The notes: a model not told the origin generated them from the sequence alone. A stretch of 64,000 nt of DNA from Streptomyces bauhiniae (GCF_004784475.1 NZ_SRRT01000002.1:620001-684000), one strand, 5' to 3'. Shown: positions 1 to 8,864, counted from the first letter of the stretch. Numbers and translations are program-made.

Positions 1-351
1 GAGGTCGGTCACCGCGTCCCGGGTGACGGCCGCCGTGAGCGCGCCCCCTTCGACGGTGACGGTCACCGTGGCCATCGCCCCGCCCAGCGCGACGGAGCTG
101 ACGGTGCCGGGCAGTTGGTTGCGGATGGACAGCCCCCGCACCCGCTCGGTGGCGAGCGCGACCTCGGTGGCCTTCATCAGGGCGCGGACGGCGGAGCCCT
201 CGGCCAGTCCGAGGTCCTTGACGGACTCCAGGGTGATCGCGGCGGTGAGGTCGTGGCCGCCGTCGAGGCGCACCTTCACGGTCGCCATCACCTCGCCGTG
301 CGCGATGTCGGTGACGGTGCCGGCGATCTGGTTGCGGATGCTCAGGCTCAT
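1..351 (-). CDS. Di-Mop/TOBE molybdate-binding protein (partial, 3' end outside window)
   Basis: The visible 117 residues hold two copies of the Mop/TOBE fold. The first copy, starting SIRNQIAGTV, fills residues 3-68. The second, starting SIRNQLPGTV, begins near residue 72 and is cut by the window edge. Di-Mop proteins bind molybdate or tungstate in the cytoplasm, either as stores or as regulatory parts of Mod systems. The ATG at 349-351 begins directly before the first repeat, with no DNA-binding or ATPase domain ahead of it, so this is a stand-alone Mop protein. It lies next to the selenocysteine genes; molybdenum and selenocysteine meet in formate dehydrogenases, so a molybdo-selenoprotein nearby is plausible, but none is visible. 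Family call is confident, physiological role is inferred. Confidence 0.8.
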   Translation of the reverse strand, partial: MSLSIRNQIAGTVTDIAHGEVMATVKVRLDGGHDLTAAITLESVKDLGLAEGSAVRALMKATEVALATERVRGLSIRNQLPGTVSSVALGGAMATVTVTVEGGALTAAVTRDAVTDL

Positions 352-469
352 GGCGCTCCTCGCGGGACGAGACGTCTGTTGGCTGTGCGCGTTCAAGGTA
401 GCCGCAACCTTCGTCCCGACCGCCAGAACCGGCGAATCAGCCGCGATACGGACCCGCCGCCTCCGCAAG

Positions 470-1516
470 TCAGCGCACCACCACCGTGTACTCCCCCGCC
501 GCCACCAACTCCCCCACCACCGGCGCCCCCGGCACCTCCCCGGCCACGAGCAGGCCGCCCGAGGTCTGTGCGTCCGCGAGGAGGAGCCGGGTCAGCTCGT
601 CCGTGTCGCCGAAGTCCGTGTACGGCGCGACCCAGTCGAGGTTCCGTCGTGTCCCGCCGCTGATGTAGCCGTCGCGCGCGGCCTCTTTCGCGCCGTCGAG
701 GTACGGGACGGCGGACGCGTCGATGACCGCGCTCACGCCCGAGGCGCGGGCCAGCTTGTACAGGTGGCCCAGCAGGCCGAAGCCGGTGATGTCGGTGGCG
801 CAGACGGCGCCCGCAGCGAGCGCGGCCCGCGAGGCGTCCCGGTTGAGGGCGACCATGGTCTCCACCGCCTGCGGGAAGACCTCGCCGGTCGTCTTGTGCC
901 GGTTGTTGAGCACGCCGAGGCCGAGCGGCTTGGTCAGCGACAGCGGCACGCCCGGCCGTCCGGCGTCGTTGCGCAGCAGGCGCTCCGGGTCGACGGTGCC
1001 GGTGACGGCCATGCCGTACTTGGGCTCCGGGTCGTCCACGCTGTGCCCGCCCGCCACCGCGCACCCCGCCTGGGCGGCGACGTCCATGCCGCCGCGCAGC
1101 ACCTCGCGGGCGAGGTCGAACCGCAGTACGTCGCGCGGCCAGCACAGCAGGTTGACGGCGACGAGGGGCGTGCCGCCCATGGCGTACACGTCGGAGAGGG
1201 CGTTGGCGGCGGCGATCCGGCCCCAGTCGTACGGGTCGTCGACCACGGGCGTGAAGAAGTCGGCGGTGGCGACGGCGGCGGGCAGGCCGGGGCCGCCGGG
1301 CAGCCGGACGACCGCCGCGTCGTCGCCGTGGTCGAGACCGACGAGCAGCTCACCGGGGGCGTTGGCCAAGGCCCCCGGAGGGACGAGCCCCGCGACCATC
1401 TCCTCCAGCTCGCCGGGTGGGATCTTGCAGGCGCACCCCCCGCCGTGCGCGTACTGGGTGAGGCGCACGGCCTCGGGTCCGTGGGCCGGTCCGGCATCGG
1501 TCCGCATGTCCGTCAT
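470..1516 (-). CDS. selD: Selenide, water dikinase (selenophosphate synthetase)
   Basis: SelD makes selenophosphate from selenide and ATP, the selenium donor for selenocysteyl-tRNA. The N-terminus carries LTQYAHGGGCACK, the family's catalytic Cys/Sec loop; here the catalytic position is Cys rather than Sec and the essential Lys follows three residues later. The AIR-synthase-like ATP-binding segments (GLDHGDDAAV, DITGFGLLGH, SGGLLVAGE) are all present. An ATG at 1516 is preferred to the upstream in-frame start because the extra N-terminus is proline/arginine-rich and not conserved. About 348 residues, normal for SelD. It is transcribed away from tRNA-Sec, which begins about 110 bases upstream on the other strand, and it completes the sel set with selA and selB. 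Confidence 0.95.
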   Translation of the reverse strand: MTDMRTDAGPAHGPEAVRLTQYAHGGGCACKIPPGELEEMVAGLVPPGALANAPGELLVGLDHGDDAAVVRLPGGPGLPAAVATADFFTPVVDDPYDWGRIAAANALSDVYAMGGTPLVAVNLLCWPRDVLRFDLAREVLRGGMDVAAQAGCAVAGGHSVDDPEPKYGMAVTGTVDPERLLRNDAGRPGVPLSLTKPLGLGVLNNRHKTTGEVFPQAVETMVALNRDASRAALAAGAVCATDITGFGLLGHLYKLARASGVSAVIDASAVPYLDGAKEAARDGYISGGTRRNLDWVAPYTDFGDTDELTRLLLADAQTSGGLLVAGEVPGAPVVGELVAAGEYTVVVR

Positions 1517-1628
1517 GGCTGTATCAGTCCTCGTGGGAAGGGGTGGATGCCGTGTGGCGCGTTGACTCGGGTGGGGAGGCGGCGGTTCCATGGCCGTACG
1601 GCCGCCGCGTTTCCAGGACGGCCGGCGG

Positions 1629-1724
1629 GGAGGCGTAAGGGTGCCTGGTGGCCCTCCCGGTCTTCAAAACCGAGGTGTCCGAGCAACTCGGGCAGGTGGG
1701 TTCGATTCCCATCCGTCTCCGCCA
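1629..1724 (+). tRNA. selC: tRNA-Sec (anticodon UCA)
   Basis: A 96-base tRNA with the features of bacterial tRNA-Sec. The anticodon loop reads CTTCAAA inside a stem CGGT/ACCG, giving anticodon TCA (decodes UGA). There is a long variable arm (CGAGGTGTCCGAGCAACTCG) and a T-loop TTCGATTC. The acceptor 5' GGAGGCG pairs, with one G-T, to CGTCTCC near the 3' end, and CCA is encoded. Total length fits the 8+5 acceptor/T-arm class. It lies on the opposite strand from selA, selB and selD, between selB and selD, ending 14 bases before the selB stop codon. Ends were set by eye and could be off by one or two bases. Confidence 0.95.
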
Positions 1725-1738
1725 ACTCCCCTTGTCCG

Positions 1739-3496
1739 TCACCGGGGCTCCCGGACGCGGCGCAGCGACCCGTCCAGCCGCTCGGTGCGGCCGTGCCGGT
1801 CGAGGTACTCCAGCAGCGGGACGGTGACCCGGCGGGTGGTGTCCAGCGCGCGGCGGGCCTGGCTGGTGGTGAAGGGCTGGTTGAGTCCCGCGAGGACGGC
1901 GGCGGCCTCGGCGTCCGCGCCGGGCAGCAGCACGATCTGCCGGTCGATCCGCAGCAGCGCCCCGGCCGCCTCGGCGGCGGCCAACAGCTTGGCGTCCAGG
2001 CCGAGTTCGGTCAGTCGGTCGGCCTCGGGGGCGCGGAACGGCTGTTGGGCGAGGTCCGTGCGTACGGCCTCCACGGCGGCCGCGATCCGGGGCGGCAGCA
2101 TGGGCCGCGCCTGGCTGCCGTAGAGGCGCCCCTCGCTGTACCGCAGCTCGGGCGACTGCGCCAACAGGGCTTCCACCAGGCTGCGTTCGGGCAGACCGAG
2201 CGCCTGGCGGGCCGCTTCCAGGGGCAGGCCGGGGTCCAGCGGATGCCGGGCGGCGTGTTCCTCGACCGCGGTGCCGAGGCGCTCGCGCAGAGACGCCCAG
2301 TGGTCCGGGTCGGCCAGCCACTCCCCGGTGACCGGTTCGGCGGGCGGGGTCACGCCCATGGCGAGCAGTTCCGAGCGGCAGATCAGCCCGCGCCTTCTCA
2401 ACTCCCCGACGGCGTCCGCCTCTCGCAGCTCCTCGTCCCGCGCGGCGGCCGCGCCGCGCCGGGTCAGCCGGGGCGGGCGGACGTCGAGCACGGTGACGCC
2501 CGCCGGGATGCTGTGCCGGCCGGGGTCGCGCAGCAGGGCGCCGTCCCCGACGCGCAGCGGGAGGGAGGTGCCGAGCCGCAGGCGCGCGGTGTCCTGTCCC
2601 AGCGGGCGGACGGTCACCGGTACCGCCGACGACCCCAAGTGCAGGGTGAGTTCGCGGGGCAGGTCGGAGGCCGGGGCGCCACGCAGCCGTACGTCCACGG
2701 TGTCGGTGGTCAGCCAGCGGTCCGGGGTGAGCAGGGCGTCCCCCCGGCCGAGTGTCCCGGCGCCGGGTCCACCGAGGTTGACGGCCACCCGGGCGACCGC
2801 GCCGGCCTCCTGCCGGGGCTCCTTGAGGCACTCCAGACCGCGCACCCGCAACAAAGCTCCGTCGCGGGCGAGTTGGAGCCGGTCGCCGACGCGCAGGGTG
2901 CCCGCGCCGAGCGTGCCGGTGACGACCGTACCGTGGCCGCGCACGGTGAACGCCCGGTCCACCCACAGCCGTACGTCCGCCGCGTGGTCGGGCATCGGCA
3001 GCTCCCCGGCGAGCCGGACCAGCGCGTCGCGCAGCGCGTCGAGCCCCTGCCCGGTCACCGCGCTGACGTCGACGCCCGGCACCTTCCCGAGGGAGGACTC
3101 CGCGATCCGGGCGAGGGCCTGCGCGCGAGCCGCCTCCGGGTCGGCCAGGTCGCTGCGGGTGACGGCGAGGACGCCGTGCCGTACGCCGAGCGCGTCCAGG
3201 ATGGCGAGGTGCTCCTCGGACTGCTGCTGCCAGCCCTGGTCGGCGGCGACCACGAAGAGGACGGCGGGGACGGGCCCGGCCCCGGCGAGCATGTTGCCGA
3301 CCAGGCGTTCGTGTCCGGGGACGTCCACGAAGGCGATGTCTCCGGCTGCGGGCAGCCGGGTCCAGACGAAGCCGAGATCGATCGTCATGCCCCGACGCCG
3401 TTCCTCGGCCCAGCGGTCGGGCTCCATGCCGGTCAGGGCGCGCAGCAGCGCGGACTTGCCGTGGTCGACGTGGCCGGCGGTGGCGATGACGTGCAC
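1739..3496 (-). CDS. selB: Selenocysteine-specific translation elongation factor
   Basis: SelB is the EF-Tu-like GTPase that delivers Sec-tRNA to UGA codons marked by a SECIS hairpin. The translated start VHVIATAGHVDHGKS has the G1 loop GHVDHGKS. G2 lies in RRGMTIDLGF, G3 is DVPGHE, and G4 is the unusual TRSD in place of NKxD. Two beta-barrel domains follow, then about 250 residues rich in short helices, the winged-helix repeats that bind SECIS RNA. The GTG at 3496 is chosen because it sits right before the G domain and two bases after the selA stop, so the genes are translationally coupled. Length 585 aa is typical. Confidence 0.93.
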   Translation of the reverse strand: MHVIATAGHVDHGKSALLRALTGMEPDRWAEERRRGMTIDLGFVWTRLPAAGDIAFVDVPGHERLVGNMLAGAGPVPAVLFVVAADQGWQQQSEEHLAILDALGVRHGVLAVTRSDLADPEAARAQALARIAESSLGKVPGVDVSAVTGQGLDALRDALVRLAGELPMPDHAADVRLWVDRAFTVRGHGTVVTGTLGAGTLRVGDRLQLARDGALLRVRGLECLKEPRQEAGAVARVAVNLGGPGAGTLGRGDALLTPDRWLTTDTVDVRLRGAPASDLPRELTLHLGSSAVPVTVRPLGQDTARLRLGTSLPLRVGDGALLRDPGRHSIPAGVTVLDVRPPRLTRRGAAAARDEELREADAVGELRRRGLICRSELLAMGVTPPAEPVTGEWLADPDHWASLRERLGTAVEEHAARHPLDPGLPLEAARQALGLPERSLVEALLAQSPELRYSEGRLYGSQARPMLPPRIAAAVEAVRTDLAQQPFRAPEADRLTELGLDAKLLAAAEAAGALLRIDRQIVLLPGADAEAAAVLAGLNQPFTTSQARRALDTTRRVTVPLLEYLDRHGRTERLDGSLRRVREPR

Positions 3497-3498
3497 GG

Positions 3499-4824
3499 TC
3501 AGCTCCCCGTCCCCGGCGCCACCCGCCGTACGGCGAGGGCCAGTTCGGCGTCGGCGTCCTCCGGCACGGCCCGCAGGTCCAGCAGGCAGCGGCCGTCCTC
3601 GACGCGGGCCATCACGGCAGGCTCGGTGCCGCGCAGCCGGGCCGCGTACGCGGCGGGCAGCGAGACGGCGGCACTCGGCAGCGTCACCCCCGGCGCCCCG
3701 CCCCCGCCGACCACCGCCTCGGTGTCCACGGCGTGGCAGTCGACCCCGTCGGCACGCAGCGTCCCGGCGAGCCTTTCCGCACGCTCCCGGAGTGTCCGGG
3801 GGTCGGCGCGCAGCGCGGTCACAGTCGGGGGCAGCGGGCCGCGTACCGTCGCCTCCAGGGCGGCCAGGGTCAGTTTGTCGACCCGGAGGGCGCGGGCCAG
3901 CGGGTGCCGGGCAAGACGCTGCATGAGGTCGGCGTTGCCGAGCAGCAGCCCGCACTGCGGACCGCCGAGCAGCTTGTCGCCGCTGGCGGTGACCAGGGAG
4001 GCACCGGCGCGCAGCCAGGTCATGGCGTCGGGCTCGTCGGGCAGCGCGGGTTCCGGGGTGAGCAGCCCCGAGCCGATGTCCGCGACCACCGGCACGCCGA
4101 GCGGGGCGAGTTCGGTGACCGAAGCTTCCCGAGTGAAGCCGGTGACGCGGAAGTTGGAGGGGTGGACCTTCAGGATGAAGCCGGTGTCCGGGCCGACGGC
4201 GGCGGCGTAGTCGGCGGGGGTGGTGCGGTTGGTGGTGCCGACCTCGCGGAGCCGGGCGCCGGTGGAGACGAGCAGGTCGGGCAGGCGGAAGCCGTCCCCG
4301 ATCTCCACCATCTCCCCCCGGCTGACGACGATGTCGCGGCCCTGCGCGAGCGCGGTGGCGGCCAGCACGAGCGCGGCCGCACCGTTGTTGACGACGTGCG
4401 CGGCCTCGGCGGCCGGTACGGCCCGCAGCAGCGCGTCGAGCGCGGACCGCCCGCGCCGGGCGCGCACGCCGGTGCCGAGGTCGAGTTCCACATCCGTGCT
4501 GCCGGAGGCGGCGAGTACGGCGTCACGGGCGGCCGGGGAGAGCGCGGCCCGGCCGAGATTGGTGTGGAGCAGCACGCCGGTCGCGTTGATGACGGGGCGC
4601 AGCGCGGAGGCGGTGGCGGGCAGCGCGGCCACGGCGCGGTCGGCGATCTCGTCGACGGGCACCTCACCGCTCCGCGCCTGCGTCTGCACCCCGGCGACCA
4701 CCTCCTTGACCAGCCGCCGCCCCAGCCGCACCGCCGCCGCGTCGAGCCGGGGGTCGGCGAGCAGCACATCGGTACGCGGCAACCGCCGCATTTCGTCCAT
4801 GGGCGGGGCGTGCTCGCGGTCCAT
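3499..4824 (-). CDS. selA: L-seryl-tRNA(Sec) selenium transferase
   Basis: SelA is the PLP enzyme that converts seryl-tRNA(Sec) to selenocysteyl-tRNA using selenophosphate. The family signatures VINATGVLLHTNLGRA (near residue 79), VVNNGAAALVLA and VADIGSGLL are all visible. The PLP lysine is in SGDKLLGGPQ. Length 441 aa is slightly short of but consistent with the E. coli enzyme. An alternative ATG (MDEMRRLPRTD) eight codons in would also give an intact protein. It heads a two-gene operon with selB (2-base gap). The 140 bases upstream are shared with a gene on the other strand. Confidence 0.95.
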   Translation of the reverse strand: MDREHAPPMDEMRRLPRTDVLLADPRLDAAAVRLGRRLVKEVVAGVQTQARSGEVPVDEIADRAVAALPATASALRPVINATGVLLHTNLGRAALSPAARDAVLAASGSTDVELDLGTGVRARRGRSALDALLRAVPAAEAAHVVNNGAAALVLAATALAQGRDIVVSRGEMVEIGDGFRLPDLLVSTGARLREVGTTNRTTPADYAAAVGPDTGFILKVHPSNFRVTGFTREASVTELAPLGVPVVADIGSGLLTPEPALPDEPDAMTWLRAGASLVTASGDKLLGGPQCGLLLGNADLMQRLARHPLARALRVDKLTLAALEATVRGPLPPTVTALRADPRTLRERAERLAGTLRADGVDCHAVDTEAVVGGGGAPGVTLPSAAVSLPAAYAARLRGTEPAVMARVEDGRCLLDLRAVPEDADAELALAVRRVAPGTGS

Positions 4825-4949
4825 CTCGGGTCCCCTTGTTCCGGCCGTGCCGACGACAAAATCCCCTCTGCCAGGCTACGACCGCGCCCGGGACGCGCCG
4901 CCCGCGCCACACCGGGATGGACGCGGGGGCGACCGGGGGCCGGTAAAAG

Positions 4950-4968
4950 TTAGGTTAGCCTTCCTTCA
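4950..4968 (+). promoter_or_regulatory. Iron box (DmdR/DtxR-type operator) overlapping the start codon region
   Basis: TTAGGTTAGCCTTCCTTCA matches the streptomycete iron box TTAGGTTAGGCTCACCTAA at 14 of 19 positions, with the left half perfect. It ends on the A of the ATG of the siderophore-binding protein gene. DmdR1/DtxR-type repressors bind such boxes with Fe(II), so the downstream gene should be expressed under iron limitation. The site touches the start codon and leaves no room for a Shine-Dalgarno, which suggests a leaderless or very short mRNA. Confidence 0.8.
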
Positions 4969-5981
4969 TGTTCAATCGTTCGATTCCCCAGGCGCACGGC
5001 CGCCGTCTAGTGGCCGGTGTTCTGGCCGTCGCCGCTTCTCTCGTGGTCGCGGGCTGCTCGTCCGGCTCGGGTGACAGTGACAGCGCGCCCGGTACTGTCG
5101 CCAAGGGGAACTTCCCCGCCACGGTCGCCACCAAGTTCGGGGAGATCACCGTCAAGAAGCAGCCGAAGCGCGTGGTGGCGCTCGGCTGGGGTGACGCGGA
5201 GACCGCGCTGGCCCTGGGTGTGCAGCCCGTCGGCGCCAGCGACTGGCTCGCCTTCGGCGGTGATGGCGTGGGCCCGTGGGCCAAGGGCAAGTACCAGAAG
5301 AGCCCGACGAAGATCGGCACGCTGGAACCCGCGTACGAGAAGATCGCGGCCCTCCAGCCCGACCTGATCCTCGACACCAAGTCCAGCGGCGACCAGAAGC
5401 GGTACGACACGCTCAGCAAGATCGCGCCGACGGTCGGCGTGCCCAAGGGCGGCGACCAGTACCTCACCGACTGGCAGGACCAGACGGAGATGGTCGCGGA
5501 CGCGCTCGGCCTGCACGACAAGGGGCAGCAGCTCATCGCCCGTACCAAGGCGAAGTTCGCCGCCGCGGCCAAGGCGCACCCGGAGTTCAAGGGGAGGACG
5601 GTGACCTCCGGCTCCCGGACCTCCGAGGGCTTCGGCGCCTACGTCCAGGGCAGTGGCCGGGTGGACTTCCTTCAGCGGCTCGGCTTCCGGAACAACCCGT
5701 GGGTCGACAAGCAGGGCGGCAGCAGCTTCTTCGTCAGCGTCTCGCACGAGAACGTGAACAAGCTCGACGCCGACCTGGTCGTCATGGAGCCGATCGGCCT
5801 GCCCGCCTCGGACATCACCAACGACCCCCTGTTCAAGAAGGTCCCGGCCGTCCGCGCGGGCCACGACGTGGTCTTCGACACCGACTCCGCGCTCGACAAG
5901 GCGTTCGCCACCGACTCGGTGCTCTCGGTGAACTACGCCCTGGACAAGGTCGTGCCCGCGTTCGCCGAGGCGATGAAGTAG
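4968..5981 (+). CDS. Iron-siderophore ABC transporter substrate-binding lipoprotein
   Basis: Extracellular lipoprotein that captures ferric siderophores for an ABC importer. Residues 1-29 form a lipoprotein signal peptide with Arg-Arg at 12-13 and a lipobox ending VVAGC, with Cys30 as the lipidation site. The remainder is a FepB/FecB-like class III binding fold: KRVVALGWGDAETALALGV, then ALQPDLILDTKS, and a C-lobe with DADLVVMEPIG. Length 337 aa is normal. No permease or ATPase lies beside it, so it works as an orphan receptor feeding a transporter encoded elsewhere. The iron box overlapping its start supports iron control. No Shine-Dalgarno is visible before the ATG; the signal peptide argues against a later start. 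Confidence 0.9.
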   Translation: MFNRSIPQAHGRRLVAGVLAVAASLVVAGCSSGSGDSDSAPGTVAKGNFPATVATKFGEITVKKQPKRVVALGWGDAETALALGVQPVGASDWLAFGGDGVGPWAKGKYQKSPTKIGTLEPAYEKIAALQPDLILDTKSSGDQKRYDTLSKIAPTVGVPKGGDQYLTDWQDQTEMVADALGLHDKGQQLIARTKAKFAAAAKAHPEFKGRTVTSGSRTSEGFGAYVQGSGRVDFLQRLGFRNNPWVDKQGGSSFFVSVSHENVNKLDADLVVMEPIGLPASDITNDPLFKKVPAVRAGHDVVFDTDSALDKAFATDSVLSVNYALDKVVPAFAEAMK

Positions 5982-6085
5982 ATCCAACTCGCGCACGCCG
6001 CTGTGCCATTGACTCGGTACGTCCCTATGCTCGGCTCCCACTGCCGGCGCTTCCCGGAGCGCCTGCCGGAGCGAAGGAGCCGCAC

Positions 6086-6913
6086 GTGCCCACTGCCGAG
6101 GTCAATGGCGCAGCGATCGCGTACACCGACACCGGCGCGCCTCCGGGCAGGCCGGACGCGCCGGCCGTCGTCTTCGGTCACGGGCTGCTGTTCAGCGGCT
6201 GGATGTTCCATCCGCAGATCGAGGTGCTCCGGGAGCGGTACCGCTGTGTGACCGTGGACTGGCGCGGCCAGGGCGACACTCCCGCGACGCCGTCCGGGTA
6301 CGACATGGACACCCTGACCGCCGACGCCGTCGCCCTGATCGGGCGCCTCGGCCTCGGGCCCGTGCACTGGGTCGGCCTCTCCATGGGCGGCTTCGTCGGC
6401 CAGCGCATCGCGGCCCGCCATGGTGAACTCCTGCGCTCGCTCACGCTGTTGGACACGAGCGCGGACGGCGAGCCGGCGGACAAGGCGGCCGAGTACCGGC
6501 TGCTGGCGCGCGTCTACCGGTTCACCGGGGTGGGGCCGGTGCTGGTGAAGGTGAAGGCCGCGATGTTCGGCCCCGGCTTCCTGGCCGACCCGGCGAGCGT
6601 GCCGGTCATCGACGAGTGGGTACGCCGTCTGCGGCGCTGCGAGCGGGCCGGGATACGCAAGGCCGTGCTCGGGGTCATCGAACGCGAGCCCTTCCACACC
6701 GAGTTGGGCCGCATCACCGTACCCACCCTGGTCGCCGTCGGCGCCGACGACCTGGCCACTCCCCCGGCCGACGCGGAGCGGATCGCGGCCGCCGTCGAGG
6801 GGGCCCGGCTGGAGGTGGTTCCGGGGTCGGGGCACAGCAGCACGCTCGAACAGCCCGCCGCGCTCACGGCGTTGATCGGCGACTTCCTGGCCTCGGTGGA
6901 TGTCCGCCGCTGA
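6086..6913 (+). CDS. Alpha/beta hydrolase
   Basis: A 275-aa single-domain alpha/beta hydrolase. The nucleophile elbow is GLSMGG (Ser near residue 94), the oxyanion-side motif is FGHGLLFSGWMF, and the C-terminal catalytic acid and His lie in VAVGADDLATP and GSGHSSTLEQP, so the triad looks intact. The GTG at 6086 has a good ribosome site (GAAGGAG) eight bases upstream; longer in-frame extension would run into the preceding gene. The substrate cannot be read from sequence; closest general families are haloperoxidase-like esterases and 3-oxoadipate enol-lactonases. Its end overlaps the following GNAT gene by 14 bases, so the two are cotranscribed. Confidence 0.85.
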   Translation: MPTAEVNGAAIAYTDTGAPPGRPDAPAVVFGHGLLFSGWMFHPQIEVLRERYRCVTVDWRGQGDTPATPSGYDMDTLTADAVALIGRLGLGPVHWVGLSMGGFVGQRIAARHGELLRSLTLLDTSADGEPADKAAEYRLLARVYRFTGVGPVLVKVKAAMFGPGFLADPASVPVIDEWVRRLRRCERAGIRKAVLGVIEREPFHTELGRITVPTLVAVGADDLATPPADAERIAAAVEGARLEVVPGSGHSSTLEQPAALTALIGDFLASVDVRR

Positions 6914-7442
6914 GCGGGGCGGGGCGGCGCCCTCGCTGAAGCCGCTGAGCGCCGAACTCGCCCCGGCCGTGCTGGCGTTCGAGCTGGCGAACCGGGACTA
7001 CTTCGCGGCCGCCGTCTCCGACCGCGGCGACGCGTACTTCGCCCGCTTCACCGACCGTTACGACGCCCTCCTCGCCGAACAGGCCACCGGCGCCTGCGCC
7101 TTCTACCTGCTCGTCACCGCAACCGGCACCGTCCTGGGCCGCTTCAACCTCTACGACCTCGCCGAAGGCACCGCCGAAGTCGGCTACCGGGTCGCGGAAC
7201 ACGCCAGCGGGCGCGGCGTGGCGACGGCAGCCGTACGGGAGTTGAGCGCGCTGGCATCGGCCCGGCACGCCCTGCACACCCTCCGCGCGGCCACCGCCCA
7301 CGAGAACACCGCCTCTCAACGCGTCCTGCTCAAGGCGGGGTTCGTCCGCACCGGCCCCGCCGGTCCGGCCGACCTCGGGGGCAAGTCCGGGAGCTGGTAC
7401 CAACTCGACCTCCTCACCATCCCGTCAGCAGCAGGTGGTTGA
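6900..7442 (+). CDS. GNAT family N-acetyltransferase
   Basis: A 180-aa acetyl-CoA-dependent acyltransferase of the RimJ/RimL-like GNAT branch. The beta-4/alpha-3 acetyl-CoA loop reads VAEHASGRGVATAAV, preceded by EVGYRV. The C-terminal ENTASQRVLLKAGFVRTG is the usual motif B region. The substrate, perhaps a protein N-terminus or small amine, is unknown. The ATG overlaps the hydrolase gene by 14 bases. The 3' end overlaps the convergent membrane-protein gene by 29 bases. Confidence 0.85.
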   Translation: MSAAERGGAAPSLKPLSAELAPAVLAFELANRDYFAAAVSDRGDAYFARFTDRYDALLAEQATGACAFYLLVTATGTVLGRFNLYDLAEGTAEVGYRVAEHASGRGVATAAVRELSALASARHALHTLRAATAHENTASQRVLLKAGFVRTGPAGPADLGGKSGSWYQLDLLTIPSAAGG

Positions 7443-8751
7443 GCAGCAGGGCCAGGGTCACCTGGGCGGCCAGCCAGGCTCGGGGGCGGGGTAGCAGGGC
7501 GCAGGCGGGCAGCAGCCACACCGCGAAGGGCAGCCAGATGCGTTCCGTCTCCGCCTTGCTCATGCCGGACAGGTCCGCGATCAGCAAGGCGGCCAGGGCC
7601 GCGCAGACGATCAGCGCGAGGCGGGTGGCGGAGCGGTCGACGCGGTGGACGAGGGAGCCCACGGTGCGCGGAAGGGCCGCTGCCGTCGCCGGGCCGGTGA
7701 TGATCGCGGCGCAGGCGAGGTTGGCCCAGATCCAGTAGCCGTACGGGCGCGTGCCGCCGACGCCCTGGTAGTAGCGGGTCACCAACAGGTGATAGGCGGT
7801 CCACCAGTTGAATCCGTACAGGGCGAACACGACGGGTACCACGGCCAGTCCGGCCAGGAAGGGCAGCACGAGCAGGGGGCGGGCCCGGAGGTCCGCGCGG
7901 GCGAGGACGAGTACCGCGAGCCCGATCAGCGCGATCAGGGTGAGGCCGTAGGAGAGATAGCCGGTCAGGCCCGCCAGCAGGCCGGAGGCGGCCGCCCACA
8001 GCAGGGAGCGCCGGGTGAGGGCGAGTGCGAGGCAGGCCAGTGCCCAGGCGGCCACGGCGGCGAAGTAGGCGTCGGCCGAGGCGCCCATCCAGACCGCGGC
8101 CGGGGCGAGGACCAGGAAGGGCGCCGCGCGCCGGGCGAGGCGTTCGTCCGCCAGCGCCCGTACGGCGACCAGGACCGCGGCGGAGGCGGACGCGCCCAGC
8201 ACCACGCACCACATCCCGGCCCAGCCGCCCCCGCCGAGACCGATCCGGTCCAGCAGGACGAAGGTGAGCGTGGCGGCGGGGGGATGGCCGGCGACATGGG
8301 CGGGCCAGTTGCCGGGGACACCGGCGAGGATATGGCCGTCGAAGCCGCGCAGGGTGGCCGGGATGTCGTGGAAGCGGTCGATGACCTGGAGGTACTCGTT
8401 CGCGGTGGTGAGCCGGCCGGCGATGCCGTCGTGCCAGCCGTCGACCAGGGCGAGGGAGACGATCCAGGCGGCGGACGCGGCCCAGGCCACCCAGGGCAGG
8501 CCACGCCACGGGAGCCGGGCGGCGAGCGTGGGACCGTACGCCACTCCGGCGGCCGCGAGGATCAGCGCGGCCGGGGTGCCGGGGCCGAGGTGCGGGTCCC
8601 AGTCGGCGAAGAGCGGGGGCCAGTGCACGAACAGGGTGTGGTGGGCGTCCTGGATGTGACGGCCGACCAGGACGGCGGCGGTCACCAGCAGGACGGCTGC
8701 CGCTGCGGCGTACAGGTCACGGTGTGAGGGGTGGGGCCGGTGGTGGATCAC
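7414..8751 (-). CDS. Polytopic integral membrane protein, possible GT-C glycosyltransferase
   Basis: A 445-aa protein with about ten hydrophobic segments. The first membrane helix (AAAAAVLLVTAAVLVG) is followed by a long extracytoplasmic loop containing HTLFVHWPPLFADWDPH, the Asp-rich first loop that GT-C polyprenyl-phosphate-sugar transferases carry. Other aromatic loops are WWTAYHLLVTRYYQG and a C-terminal TERIWLPFAVWLL. Similar proteins are widespread in Streptomyces as uncharacterised membrane proteins. If it is GT-C-like it would transfer a lipid-linked sugar on the outer face of the membrane. This is fold-level inference only. Its stop lies inside the end of the convergent GNAT gene. 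Confidence 0.7.
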   Translation of the reverse strand: MIHHRPHPSHRDLYAAAAAVLLVTAAVLVGRHIQDAHHTLFVHWPPLFADWDPHLGPGTPAALILAAAGVAYGPTLAARLPWRGLPWVAWAASAAWIVSLALVDGWHDGIAGRLTTANEYLQVIDRFHDIPATLRGFDGHILAGVPGNWPAHVAGHPPAATLTFVLLDRIGLGGGGWAGMWCVVLGASASAAVLVAVRALADERLARRAAPFLVLAPAAVWMGASADAYFAAVAAWALACLALALTRRSLLWAAASGLLAGLTGYLSYGLTLIALIGLAVLVLARADLRARPLLVLPFLAGLAVVPVVFALYGFNWWTAYHLLVTRYYQGVGGTRPYGYWIWANLACAAIITGPATAAALPRTVGSLVHRVDRSATRLALIVCAALAALLIADLSGMSKAETERIWLPFAVWLLPACALLPRPRAWLAAQVTLALLLNHLLLTGW

Positions 8752-8864
8752 ATCGGCACGCTAGGCCGTAGGGACGGCTCCGGTCCGCCTTCCGGGCCGG
8801 ACGTCAGCGTTTCGTCATGGGTCGCGCGCCCGTTCCGGGGTGTCGCCGGGCCTACGGTCGGGGC

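Noticed and set aside
1629..1739. tRNA-Sec as an integration site (att) of a mobile element
   Set aside because: No integrase, excisionase or duplicated tRNA 3' end was seen on either side.
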